Part shown: positions 53,046-61,460 of the stretch, piece after piece
Layout: every line of letters starts with the position of its first letter
Position numbering within the stretch: the stretch's first letter is position 1
Assembly: GCF_029869925.1 (NCBI RefSeq)
Contig: NZ_CP118605.1
Coordinates: 992,001 to 1,056,000 of the forward strand
Direction: 5' to 3'
DNA from: Microbulbifer bruguierae
GTDB lineage: Bacteria; Pseudomonadota; Gammaproteobacteria; Pseudomonadales; Cellvibrionaceae
Length of the DNA stretch: 64,000 nt
Translations under genes and position numbers: made by a program
The notes under the pieces: model-generated
The model's input: only the letters and a program-made list of their open reading frames with translations
Told to the model about the DNA's origin: nothing
The model's database searches: none

Positions 53046-54253
53046 AGATTCTTTTCTTGACACCGCACCTTCCCTTGAACAGCGGCTCAGGTGGATCGAT
53101 TCGAAGCTACCAGATCTATGAAAACCTGCGACAACTTTCTACGGTTGATATCCTCTGCTGCAACGGGACAGGCCTTCGCCATCGCGATGTTGCACAATTC
53201 AAGAAGGAGCACAGGTATCAGGGAAATGTCCGAATTCCCTGGGTCGTACCCTGGTTCGCAAAAAGGAAAAATCCGAATGAGAAATTTCTAAGGTTTCTTG
53301 AAAGAAATCAATATGACTATATCGTAGTTAGATATTACTGGAGTGCATTCTGGTTCGGCTTGATAGGAGCAGAAAACATCATACTAGATTGTGACGACTG
53401 CCCGTTAGAACTTGAAATTCAGAAACAAAATAGACTTTCCATTAATAAAAGATATTTTTCGAGCACCCTCCAAAAAATAAAAAATATATTCTACAAAAAA
53501 AGATATCTAACAGACATAAGCAGAGTACCCGTTGTTACTTTTTCAAAAAAAAGCCATGCCATACCGTGGAAAAGTAACTTTGTTATCTTGCCAAACAAAA
53601 TACAGCCATCCAGCCCTCCACCCAAGACGGTAAACCATAGCGTAGATGAATTCGTAGTTGTGTTTGTCGGCACTCTTAGCTATGGGCCAAATTTTGAGGG
53701 GCTTGACCACTTCATCTGCAATATTTGGCCATCCATAACCGCCAAATACCCAAGAACCACCCTGAAAATAGTTGGCGGGGGACTCCCAGCCAGATATCGA
53801 AAAAAATGGGGGCAACTAGAGTGCGTAAAATTGTGTGGATTTGTTGAAAATATTGATGAAGTTTATTCAGATGCACACATTTCCATATCACCAATTTTCA
53901 CCGGCAGTGGCACCCACATTAAAATAATCGAGTCTCTACTACATTCAACAACAATGGTTATATCAAAGCTCGCTCATCGGGGATATGAAAAAACTCTCAT
54001 GGACGGAAAGAGTTTGTATGTTGCTAGCGATGATCAAGAATACATAGATAAAATTTTTTACTTAATAAAAAACCCGAGATTTCGCAAAAAAATGGAAAGA
54101 AATGGAAAAATTAATGCGTTAACTTTCCATGCAGTTAAAGATTACGAAAACGACTTTGTAGATATAATCAATATTAAAATGAAAAATCAGATGCAGACTG
54201 CATCGAATGACATCGAAACATATATTTCCGATCTCGATGCCGCGAAGGAGTGA
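53042..54253 (+). CDS. Glycosyltransferase family 4 protein
   Basis: The 403-residue GT-B fold enzyme opens with MKILFLTPHLPLNSGSGGSIRSYQIYENLRQL, typical of GT4, and has the second Rossmann domain with FVGTLSYGPNFEGLDHF (about 203-219), LKIVGGG, LCGFVENIDEVYSDAHISISPIFTGSGTHIKIIESL (about 260-295), where the family's EX7E-like region lies. It would transfer a sugar from an activated donor. A strong AAGGAGG site and overlap with the C39-like gene imply tight coupling between the two. Codon use is AT-rich as in the rest of the island. The acceptor is unknown; the precursor peptide is the obvious candidate. Confidence 0.87.
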   Translation: MKILFLTPHLPLNSGSGGSIRSYQIYENLRQLSTVDILCCNGTGLRHRDVAQFKKEHRYQGNVRIPWVVPWFAKRKNPNEKFLRFLERNQYDYIVVRYYWSAFWFGLIGAENIILDCDDCPLELEIQKQNRLSINKRYFSSTLQKIKNIFYKKRYLTDISRVPVVTFSKKSHAIPWKSNFVILPNKIQPSSPPPKTVNHSVDEFVVVFVGTLSYGPNFEGLDHFICNIWPSITAKYPRTTLKIVGGGLPARYRKKWGQLECVKLCGFVENIDEVYSDAHISISPIFTGSGTHIKIIESLLHSTTMVISKLAHRGYEKTLMDGKSLYVASDDQEYIDKIFYLIKNPRFRKKMERNGKINALTFHAVKDYENDFVDIINIKMKNQMQTASNDIETYISDLDAAKE

Positions 54254-54255
54254 TC

Positions 54256-55080
54256 ATGCTTCAGCTGGAAAATACACTGCGCTGTATATCTTATCGATTG
54301 TTTGGCTATCCACGTCTACCTTTCCTCAAGAAAAGGGATGATCCGGGTCTGAGAGATTCAATTTCCACAGTACTTTCAGGCTACTATAAAAAAAACATCA
54401 GGCGACCGCCGATTGTTGCTAGTAAAAGAGAACCGTTTCCTATAGATGTCAACAAGAATCATATCGAATCAGCACTCCATACTCCCGAAATACACGATGG
54501 CGATTTTATTATTTTTGGCGCGTTCAAGGAAAGTCGCAGCCTGATACTGGATATCGGAGCAAACTGGGGATACTCCGTGAGATCAATGAGATCATCTGGG
54601 GCTGAATGCAAGATCGTTTCATGCGAGCCGGTCCACTACTACGAAAGCTGTTTACAAAGGATATTTGAACTGCATCTTGGTTTCTATGATTACCATATGA
54701 TTGGACTAAGCGATAAAGTAGGAATTATCAATCTCGTGGTTCCGGTCATCAATCAAGTACCTGCGTTTGGATTGGCCACAGGATTAGCCATGCCTAACCT
54801 GAATGTATTTGCAAAAAATATTGAAGCTCATATTCATCAACATATACCCAATCTAAGAGAAGTATATGTTCAACTAACAACCCTGAAAGTCAAAATTGAC
54901 ACAATGGACAACTTGGTTGACAACAATATTTGCCGCTTTGTATGGAATGATATAGCAGCTATTAAGATTGATGTTGAAGGTATGGAGCTAGAAGTATTAA
55001 AGGGCGGAATAAAAACGCTTAGAAAATATACCCCGCTGATTATGCTTGAAGGCGGCAATAGGTATTTCGGCGTGTCTTAA
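54256..55080 (+). CDS. FkbM-family SAM-dependent methyltransferase, cut short by in-frame stop
   Basis: The 274-residue product has an FkbM-type methyltransferase domain: the SAM loop LILDIGANWGYSVRSM (about 97-112), VSCEPVHYYESC (about 122-133), a VKIDTMDNLVD strand and IKIDVEGMELEVLKGG (about 238-253). FkbM enzymes O-methylate sugars or other hydroxyl groups. I chose the ATG at 54256, with AAGGAG ahead and overlapping the GT4 gene end. The frame stops at TAA (55078-55080) but continues open for 47 more codons (see next entry), so the last part of the usual domain is lost. Confidence 0.78.
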   Translation: MLQLENTLRCISYRLFGYPRLPFLKKRDDPGLRDSISTVLSGYYKKNIRRPPIVASKREPFPIDVNKNHIESALHTPEIHDGDFIIFGAFKESRSLILDIGANWGYSVRSMRSSGAECKIVSCEPVHYYESCLQRIFELHLGFYDYHMIGLSDKVGIINLVVPVINQVPAFGLATGLAMPNLNVFAKNIEAHIHQHIPNLREVYVQLTTLKVKIDTMDNLVDNNICRFVWNDIAAIKIDVEGMELEVLKGGIKTLRKYTPLIMLEGGNRYFGVS

Positions 55081-55224
55081 TTAATGGAGAACATCGGCTA
55101 TCGATATGCAGAACGGCGCGATAGTAAGCTAGTATTTCACGAAGGATTGGGAACCAATCTTAACGGCTTTTTTGTTCATCGTGACATGATCGAAACCTAT
55201 CGGGACCTGAAAATTCTTGCGTAG
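55081..55224 (+). pseudogene. Detached C-terminal fragment of the FkbM methyltransferase
   Basis: Directly after the TAA, in the same frame, LMENIGYRYAERRDSKLVFH... reads on to TAG at 55222-55224. The piece looks like the normal FkbM C-terminus (an 'LxxxGY' helix followed by strands and 'FFVHRD'). One base change would join the two parts into a protein of about 322 residues. Either the gene is a recent nonsense pseudogene, or translation restarts at the ATG at 55084, or the stop is a sequencing error. Confidence 0.7.
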
Positions 55225-55262
55225 CCACCTGTTGGTAGAATAAATTTTGTACGAGAACTAAA

Positions 55263-56534
55263 GTGTCGACTAAAAAACGCGAAATCATAATATGTGCACT
55301 TGGCACCGCAGGTGACATTCATCCACTGATCGGGCTGGCTAAACTTCTCGTCGAACGGGGACACAATCTAACATTTCTCTCCAACGACCGGTTCAAATTC
55401 GTTATAGAACGTAATGGAATCTTGTTTCATTCGATCGGCACAGAAGACGAATATCTTAGCCTGTATAACGATGAGCGCGCTTGGGATATACGCAGCGACC
55501 CCGCTGAAATCGCTTTTGATCGGTACTACGGCCCCACATTTGTGCCCTCCTTCGAGTTTATTCGAAAAAGACATGCAAAAAATCCAAATTTGCTGGTGGT
55601 CGGCCTATCTATACTTAACGGCGCTAGAGCCGCGGCGAAACACTTTTCGATACCTTATGTACTGATAACCCTTTCACCCAGTCTGATACCGAGTAAAATC
55701 CATCGCCCCGCTCTCTTTGAAAGCTCCCTCTGTCGATGGACACCTGAATTTGCCAAGCGCAGCCTGTACAACCACCTAATGCAAAAAATCGACGGCCACC
55801 TGATTAGCCATGGTTACATTTTCAGATTAAATCAAATACGAAAGAAAATTGGCCTCTCTTCCATTACGAAATTCGTCCGACATAATTACACCGAGGAGGA
55901 TTTACATCTCGGTTTTTTCCCGCGGTGGTTCGGCATGCCCCCAGTGGACTGGCCAAAAACCTTCAAGTTAGTTGGTTTTCCGCTGAGTGACGACGAAAGA
56001 AAAACTGAGACTGAGGCCGTCAGTAAATTTATCGAAAGGTATGGAAAGCCGGTGCTTTTCACAAGCGGTACAGGAGTATTCAATAACGATGCATATTTTC
56101 AGGAATCTATAAAAGCCTGCTCCTCATTGTCACTACCATGCCTGCTCGTAGGTGGTGGCGATTCATTAAAGTGGCGCAAGACAACATACAATGTCATGCA
56201 CGTGGATTACGTAGATTTTGAAACGATTCTCCCAAAATGCAGGGCAATTGTTCACCATGGCGGTGTGGGAACCCTCTCTCAGGCTATCAAAGCGGAGATC
56301 CCACAGTTGATTCGACCATTAATGTACGACCAGCCGGATAATGCCTACAGGGTTGTACGGTTGGGTTTAGGTTTATCTGTATCGAAAGAGTATTACCAAG
56401 GGAAATATGTTGCAAAATTATTAAATAAGATTATTACCTGCAAGTCGTTAAAATCTACAACAGAAAAATACTCTAGAGATTTAAAAAGAAGCACAGCAAT
56501 AGAAAAGTCTTATCACTACATTTCGAAACTATAG
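55263..56534 (+). CDS. GT1-type glycosyltransferase (MGT/UGT-like)
   Basis: The 423-residue protein is a GT-B enzyme of the UDP-glycosyltransferase-like group that also modifies antibiotics and siderophores: it opens with IIICALGTAGDIHPLIGLAKLLVERGHNLTF and carries the donor-binding signature CRAIVHHGGVGTLSQAIKAEIPQLIRPLMYDQPDNAYRV (about 323-361), with the HHGG and DQ pair. The catalytic His is probably in GDIHP (His20). The GTG start has little visible ribosome-binding site. Enzymes of this group include IroB/MceC, which glucosylate siderophores for class IIb microcins, but the precursor here lacks the matching Ser-rich end. Confidence 0.88.
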   Translation: MSTKKREIIICALGTAGDIHPLIGLAKLLVERGHNLTFLSNDRFKFVIERNGILFHSIGTEDEYLSLYNDERAWDIRSDPAEIAFDRYYGPTFVPSFEFIRKRHAKNPNLLVVGLSILNGARAAAKHFSIPYVLITLSPSLIPSKIHRPALFESSLCRWTPEFAKRSLYNHLMQKIDGHLISHGYIFRLNQIRKKIGLSSITKFVRHNYTEEDLHLGFFPRWFGMPPVDWPKTFKLVGFPLSDDERKTETEAVSKFIERYGKPVLFTSGTGVFNNDAYFQESIKACSSLSLPCLLVGGGDSLKWRKTTYNVMHVDYVDFETILPKCRAIVHHGGVGTLSQAIKAEIPQLIRPLMYDQPDNAYRVVRLGLGLSVSKEYYQGKYVAKLLNKIITCKSLKSTTEKYSRDLKRSTAIEKSYHYISKL

Positions 56535-56589
56535 AAATCAACTGAAAGTAGAGAAGAGAAATATTCACCAAGTAAAACAAATAAAAATA

Positions 56590-57291
56590 ATGCACATAAA
56601 AACAATAAATTATATTAATTTAAGAAAAGACACTGGGAAAAGAATATTAATGAACTTAAACTTTTTCGGTTCAGGATATACATTACAAAGGATTAACGGC
56701 GTAGAGTATGATCAAGAGTATGGCGACCATATAGTACACGACACCGTTGATTTAGAGGACTACTTACAAAGAGAAAACGTTCAGCGCCAAAATGGCGTAA
56801 TAGGATGCTGGCTAGCACATACTCGGGCGATAGAAAACACCAGAGCAGATGACGGCCTAACGGTTGTATTAGAAGATGACTTTATGTTTAGAAAAGATTT
56901 TTTCAGAAAATCTATCGACATGATAATAAATTTCAAACGGGATTTTGATGTATTAATTTTTGATCCCTCTGGCTTGGGTCCAAAACGAGAACACTTCCTG
57001 GAACCTGGAATCTTCAATGCCAAAGGATCCAGCTACCCTTACTTCTACGGTAGCCACTGTCTTTTTTACAATAGACGTAGCATACCCAAAATTCTAAAAA
57101 TAAAACAAAAATCTAAGATAAGTGATTATGATGGATTTCTTCTATCCAATACCAGCATCAAGACCTACATCTTTTATACCGGGGAATCTATGGGCATAAG
57201 CCTTGGTTCAAATATAAGTGGATCAAGCAGTCTAACCTCTTTTCTTCTTGGAATTAGAAATCGCTTTAAATTCCTTATCAGAAGATCATGA
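56590..57291 (+). CDS. GT25-family glycosyltransferase (LPS biosynthesis/LgtB-like)
   Basis: The 233-residue protein fits GT25: YINLRKDTGKRILMNLNFF at the N-terminus, VIGCWLAHTRAIENT (about 70-84, the GCxxSH-like motif) and TVVLEDDFMF (about 90-99, containing the metal-binding EDD). GT25 enzymes add galactose or glucose to LPS sugars or, in eukaryotes, to collagen hydroxylysine. It lies within the very AT-rich part of the island, 55 bases after the GT1 gene. It could extend a glycan started by the other two transferases. Confidence 0.82.
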   Translation: MHIKTINYINLRKDTGKRILMNLNFFGSGYTLQRINGVEYDQEYGDHIVHDTVDLEDYLQRENVQRQNGVIGCWLAHTRAIENTRADDGLTVVLEDDFMFRKDFFRKSIDMIINFKRDFDVLIFDPSGLGPKREHFLEPGIFNAKGSSYPYFYGSHCLFYNRRSIPKILKIKQKSKISDYDGFLLSNTSIKTYIFYTGESMGISLGSNISGSSSLTSFLLGIRNRFKFLIRRS

Positions 57292-57357
57292 AATCCAACC
57301 TCATAAATATAATTCGTCGGCGTCATCTCTAAATTTACTCGGGATATCAATACACAT

Positions 57358-57939
57358 ATGAGTTTCCCTACCGAATACCTCTCGGTTCACGCCAAGACTA
57401 AGCTCGCCCTATACCTTATAGGTGATATTCTTTGGCGCCGCAAGGAGATTTCACCCGCACGCTACGTAGCTGTGGCAACAGTACTTTCATTTTCTCTTAC
57501 CACCGCGGCGGCACTTAGCTACCAACTTGTTGGCACAATGCTAACTAATCCGGAATCACTGCCAGGTCAACCACGTGAAGAATCCGGCCTAGTTATAAAT
57601 TTCTTCGCAGTCTGTGTATTAGCACCAGCTATAGAAACCCTTTTTATTGGCTTTCTCGTGGCCTTTGCCCGCATTTGGACTGAACGCGATATAATACTTA
57701 TAGCTGCAGTCGCCATTCCTTTTGGAATTATGCACGGGCTCGTCGCCGATGGCGCGTTCTATGTAGGCTTGCATATTTTTGCGTCAACCATTTCCTTTAT
57801 TATTTTTTCGACAGTGTATCTGGCGTGGCTCCGACGCTCATTAAAAGCAGCATTCGGAATTTGCTCTGGAGTGCATATGCTGCACAATTTTGCCGCATTC
57901 TCAATATTTTTTACCGGTAACTACGCTTCTGGAAGTTGA
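57358..57939 (+). CDS. CPBP/Abi-family membrane protein with altered motif 1 (candidate immunity protein)
   Basis: The 193-residue protein has about five to six membrane helices. It has the CPBP (CAAX protease and bacteriocin-processing) layout: LAPAIETLFIGFL (about 88-100), FGIMHG (His126) and GVHMLHN (His173, Asn177). Motif 1 should be EExxxR but reads E93-T94-L-F-I-G98, so both the second Glu and the Arg are lost and protease activity is doubtful. CPBP proteins give self-immunity in several class II bacteriocin loci of Gram-positive bacteria, and here it closes the peptide island. Immunity is inference. Confidence 0.78.
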   Translation: MSFPTEYLSVHAKTKLALYLIGDILWRRKEISPARYVAVATVLSFSLTTAAALSYQLVGTMLTNPESLPGQPREESGLVINFFAVCVLAPAIETLFIGFLVAFARIWTERDIILIAAVAIPFGIMHGLVADGAFYVGLHIFASTISFIIFSTVYLAWLRRSLKAAFGICSGVHMLHNFAAFSIFFTGNYASGS

Positions 57940-58164
57940 GTGAAGCTACTACTTAGTGGTGGTCCTTACTTTAAAGACAGTCTGAGTATAAGCAGAATCT
58001 GGCGAGGACTGAGCGTGCAGTTACGACATGCTAGCGTCCGGGACTGGCGGAGCAAGAATCCCCTAATATTTTATATCTTAAGGCTGCAGACTTTTATGTG
58101 CCAGCAGTTGCACACCTCAAAAATTGCAATAATACAGGGAAAATCGCGTACGATTGAAAACTAG
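57940..58164 (+). CDS. Short hypothetical frame after the CPBP gene
   Basis: A 74-codon frame starts with GTG immediately after the CPBP stop (TGAGTG) and has GGAAG just upstream, so translation by coupling is possible. The product is basic with no signal peptide or known motif. It may be a real small protein of the island or a chance frame. Confidence 0.3.
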   Translation: MKLLLSGGPYFKDSLSISRIWRGLSVQLRHASVRDWRSKNPLIFYILRLQTFMCQQLHTSKIAIIQGKSRTIEN

Positions 58165-58485
58165 AAATTCAAGTCAGTAATTCGGGAACTAAGCTCACCC
58201 TGACAATTATTCTGAACAAAATACACATAAAGAACACCTTACAAGAGAGCATCATTTACTTATAGTGAATTAGCATTTTACTGATCACCCGGAGAAGAAA
58301 AATGAAAACACTTACCATAAAAATATAAATGGCAGATTCAACCAATCAGGCGGAAACATCTGAATTCATATAAGAGATATAGAAAAACTCACACTCCTGT
58401 TTTGTACCAACCGTCCCGATTAGGTACTAATTGAAGAACACCTCCTAAGGCAATTTCAGTTGAGATGCCTTTTGCATTCTTCCTG
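58165..58485. other. 321-base AT-rich right border of the island
   Basis: It lies between the short plus-strand frame and the end of the minus-strand vWA gene. A strong ribosome-binding site (GGAGAAGAAAA) precedes an 8-codon frame at 58302-58328, followed in frame by a 14-codon frame (58329-58373); these look like remains of a gene with stop codons. No attachment site or tRNA is seen. Confidence 0.4.
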
Positions 58486-59292
58486 TCAATCTCTAACTTT
58501 TACTATTTCAGCAGATCTGGAAATAGAATTCAGATAGTCTTCCCAGCTAGATTCTAATTTCGTCGTCTGGTACTGACTATACTTCTTTCGCTTCAACCAG
58601 AGTACTTTTGTCGTTGCTCGACTTAAGTCAATCATTGGCAGTTGGTCGATGGCGGTAGAGCCTCGCTTAAAAACCGAACCGGAGCTAGAATTCTGAATCA
58701 TGTCACTGACAATAGTGAGGTGAATATTTTCTGCGGCGGGATCGATATGATTCAGCGCGGCCACGTCGGACAGCGCCTCAAAAATGGGGGAGACCGGTTG
58801 CTCGCCTCCCGATACGGCTTTGGCAATGGCAATATCAAGAGGCTCCTCGAAGCGCTGGCGGTATAGCGCTTGCACAAACTGCCGATTTGCGGTCAGGGAA
58901 CTTACATCCGACTGTGACGGAGGTTTACACAGGTCGATCACCGGTTCCGACAGACCATTGTAGTGATCATCCAATACAAAGATTGAAAAACGGTCATTAA
59001 CCGCGGCGGATTCCAGCAGGCTCGACAGGTGGGTTTTGAGGAAGTGGGCCTGATGGGCGGAGAAGCTGTCCGACGCGTCGATCACCACAAGGTGATGGGC
59101 GAAGCGTGGCAGATTCGGGTTGCACAGCGTAACCCGATCGTAATCCCGCTCGGGAGCGCGGACGGTATGCCAGGCAAACAGGCCGAGCGCCAGCAGGATC
59201 GCGAGCCCGGTGCCGAACAGGGCAAGACCCTTTCTGTCCTCAATGCTAAACCGGCTCCGGCTGCTCCGGCGGATTTTTCGGGATCTCGCCAT
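58486..59292 (-). CDS. Membrane-anchored protein with vWA-like domain
   Basis: The 268-residue protein has a very basic N-terminus (RSRKIRRSSRSRF), one membrane helix (about residues 23-43) and an extracytoplasmic domain resembling a von Willebrand A fold: HLVVIDASDSFSAHQ (about 67-81) contains DASDS, a match to the MIDAS motif DxSxS, with further strands RFSIFVLDD and IHLTIVSDM. The family is not recognised. Its ATG overlaps the stop of the coiled-coil membrane protein gene by one base (TGATG), so the two act together. The 3' end is more AT-rich than the rest, consistent with the island border. Confidence 0.72.
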   Translation of the reverse strand: MARSRKIRRSSRSRFSIEDRKGLALFGTGLAILLALGLFAWHTVRAPERDYDRVTLCNPNLPRFAHHLVVIDASDSFSAHQAHFLKTHLSSLLESAAVNDRFSIFVLDDHYNGLSEPVIDLCKPPSQSDVSSLTANRQFVQALYRQRFEEPLDIAIAKAVSGGEQPVSPIFEALSDVAALNHIDPAAENIHLTIVSDMIQNSSSGSVFKRGSTAIDQLPMIDLSRATTKVLWLKRKKYSQYQTTKLESSWEDYLNSISRSAEIVKVRD

Positions 59293-60665
59293 TACGCCCT
59301 CCGCAGACCGTGGTCAAGCTCGAGCCGGTCTACCAGCCCGGCAAGTGAAGACTGGGCGATATCACAGCGTGTGTTCACGGTGGCGATCGCCTCGTCGTAA
59401 ACCCGGTCAAGCTCGTCAATCAACACTTCGAATGCGGCCAGGTCTCGTTTGTGCTGTTCGAGTCCGGTAGTATTCAGACACGGCAGTTTGTCCAGCTCGA
59501 AGCGCAACAGCTCACCAAAGTAGGCCGCGCGCCGGTTCATCATGCGCGTGGAATAGGACTGGTAGTAGCGAATCAGCTCATCCAGCAGTCCCTGCGCCTT
59601 GACGATATCTTCCTGATAGTGACGATGGATTTCTTCGCTGCGCTCGACGCTAGCCTTGAACTGAATAAATTGGGCCCGGATATTTTTTTCCGTGTCTGCC
59701 AGCTCATCCTGCAGGTCATCGGCCACGTCATTGATACCATCCACCGCATTTTCATAGGCCCTGCTCCAGGCTCTCTGCATACCCTTCACCCGCCGGGTGA
59801 TACTTGTGTACCCGGGGTAGCGGTCATCCACCACGAAGAACTTCGCCGCGAGCAGTATCAGGGCAATGGCACTGACGACCACCATTATCCAGGAATTAAA
59901 ATCCCTGATCGCCAGTGGCTCAGTCAGCAAACTGCTAATCGCCAGCTGCGATGCGGTGAACGGGTCATGCTCAAGCGCCTCTCTATAGTGCCCCACGCCC
60001 AATACGAACGTGGCCGCCGCAACCAGAACACAGAGAAAAAGCATTCCGGCCACCGCTTTCCTCGCGTAGTTCTGATGAAAAACATTGCGCAGGGAAAAGG
60101 CCATAAATGCGGCAAGCCCCAGGTTCACCAGTGCCAGGATAAACGCCTGAAAAAATCCCCCAACCAGACCCAGCTCACTACCTTTGGACAGAAAAAAGGC
60201 GTTGAGCAGTGTCTCCATAATGACGATAAAAAAGATCACCGAATAGTGGAGGATTTTCGATTCGCGATACAGGGCTTCACGGGTTATTCCGTTGCGGTGT
60301 CGGAAAATTTCCAGATCCATGCGTAGCGCGGAAAACTCCTGGGCACTGCGCTTCAGACCACTCACCAGGCTGGCCATGCGGCTGCTGACTTTTTTCTCAA
60401 CCAGGGAGTCCGTATTTTTCAGCTCCTGAAACAGCTGGCGAATATCCGCCTCATTGCGGCTTTCCAGTTCTGCATCCAGCTCTGCCTGACGATTTTCATG
60501 AACCCGACCGATGATTTCGCGCACGACGTATGAGCGTAGACTTTCTTCGCTTTCCGTATGGTTGCGGCGATCGACCTCGGGGATGCCCGCTTTCACATCG
60601 CGCTCGACGCGCTGTTCGATCTTGAGGGCTGAGATGGCGGCTTTGGTGGCAGGTATTGACGTCAT
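59292..60665 (-). CDS. Coiled-coil membrane protein, partner of the vWA-like protein
   Basis: The 457-residue protein has an N-terminal helical, charged part (about 1-135), four membrane helices (about 141-159, 168-191, 204-224 and 258-278) and a long C-terminal coiled-coil region (about 290-450) facing the cytoplasm. No known enzymatic motif is seen. AGGTG precedes the ATG at 60665. It is the first gene of a coupled two-gene operon with the vWA-like protein. Membrane/coiled-coil proteins paired with a vWA protein occur in stress and defence systems, but I cannot name this pair. Confidence 0.72.
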   Translation of the reverse strand: MTSIPATKAAISALKIEQRVERDVKAGIPEVDRRNHTESEESLRSYVVREIIGRVHENRQAELDAELESRNEADIRQLFQELKNTDSLVEKKVSSRMASLVSGLKRSAQEFSALRMDLEIFRHRNGITREALYRESKILHYSVIFFIVIMETLLNAFFLSKGSELGLVGGFFQAFILALVNLGLAAFMAFSLRNVFHQNYARKAVAGMLFLCVLVAAATFVLGVGHYREALEHDPFTASQLAISSLLTEPLAIRDFNSWIMVVVSAIALILLAAKFFVVDDRYPGYTSITRRVKGMQRAWSRAYENAVDGINDVADDLQDELADTEKNIRAQFIQFKASVERSEEIHRHYQEDIVKAQGLLDELIRYYQSYSTRMMNRRAAYFGELLRFELDKLPCLNTTGLEQHKRDLAAFEVLIDELDRVYDEAIATVNTRCDIAQSSLAGLVDRLELDHGLRRA

Positions 60666-60887
60666 GACTACACCTAAAAACTTCCACTACATTTTAGGTT
60701 TCGGGGTACTGCGGCATGCGCATTCCCTTTTTTTCAGAATAGTCCGCCAAAGAAGCGCAATGGCGCCAATGCGACAAAAGGTTGCCAATTGCAAATTGCG
60801 ACGCCAATAAATGGGTTTTCAGTCGTGTCGTTCAACGGTAGCGCGAGATACCGCCGGATTCGAATACCGACCACCCGGCACACAGGC

Positions 60888-60911
60888 AAAAAAACGGGCC
60901 TCTCGGGCCCG
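60888..60911 (-). terminator. Rho-independent terminator of the DUF1820 gene
   Basis: Read on the minus strand, CGGGCC and GGCCCG pair around a five-base loop and are followed by seven T residues. It lies 41 bases downstream of the DUF1820 stop. Confidence 0.88.
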
Positions 60912-60951
60912 CTTTGAATTGTGTTTAAACTCTTGTATTCACGCCAGCGGA

Positions 60952-61284
60952 TTACTCGCTGTCGTTCGGATGACGCATGGGAGTCGGGAACGGGAAGTGG
61001 GCGATTTTGTCCCCCTTTACCTCGTGTACCTTGCCGACACCCTCTTTTTCGACTTCGTCAATCCGCACAATACTGTGCATGGGGATATAGGAACGCTTCA
61101 CCGAAGCGAACTCGGACTTCAGTTTTTCCTCACTGGGATCCACAACCAGCTGCGACTTTTCGCCGAACACAAACTCTTCCACCTCGATAAAGCCATACAT
61201 CTCGCTTTGATAGATGGCCCGGGCGTAGAGCTCGAACACCTGGTTCTGGTTGTGGAAAATAACTTTGTAGATTGGGTTGGCCAT
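60952..61284 (-). CDS. DUF1820-family protein
   Basis: The 110-residue soluble protein matches DUF1820: IYKVIFHNQNQVFELYARAIYQSEMYGFIEVEEFVFGE (about 5-42), VDPSEEKLKSEFASVKRSYIPMHSIVRIDEVEKEG and a conserved Pro-rich end. It is widespread in gammaproteobacteria next to miaB, as here in divergent orientation; function unknown. It is a single-gene transcript with its own terminator. Confidence 0.92.
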   Translation of the reverse strand: MANPIYKVIFHNQNQVFELYARAIYQSEMYGFIEVEEFVFGEKSQLVVDPSEEKLKSEFASVKRSYIPMHSIVRIDEVEKEGVGKVHEVKGDKIAHFPFPTPMRHPNDSE

Positions 61285-61460
61285 GAATATCTCTGACAGG
61301 AAGCCCCGCTCAATAGTAGTCTCAGGGCCGGTTTGGGGCGAGGAGGCCCGCGAAAAGCGCGGAAGATTATCACTACATCCAGCCGCCGTCTATGCAGCCC
61401 AAAGACGGGCCGGTATAATGCCCCACCCTTTAGATTGACCACTTTTTAACCAGGCGCACT

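Noticed and set aside
55078..55080. TAA as a recoded codon in the FkbM gene
   Set aside because: TAA is not a known selenocysteine or pyrrolysine codon and no recoding structure is visible; nonsense mutation or error is simpler.
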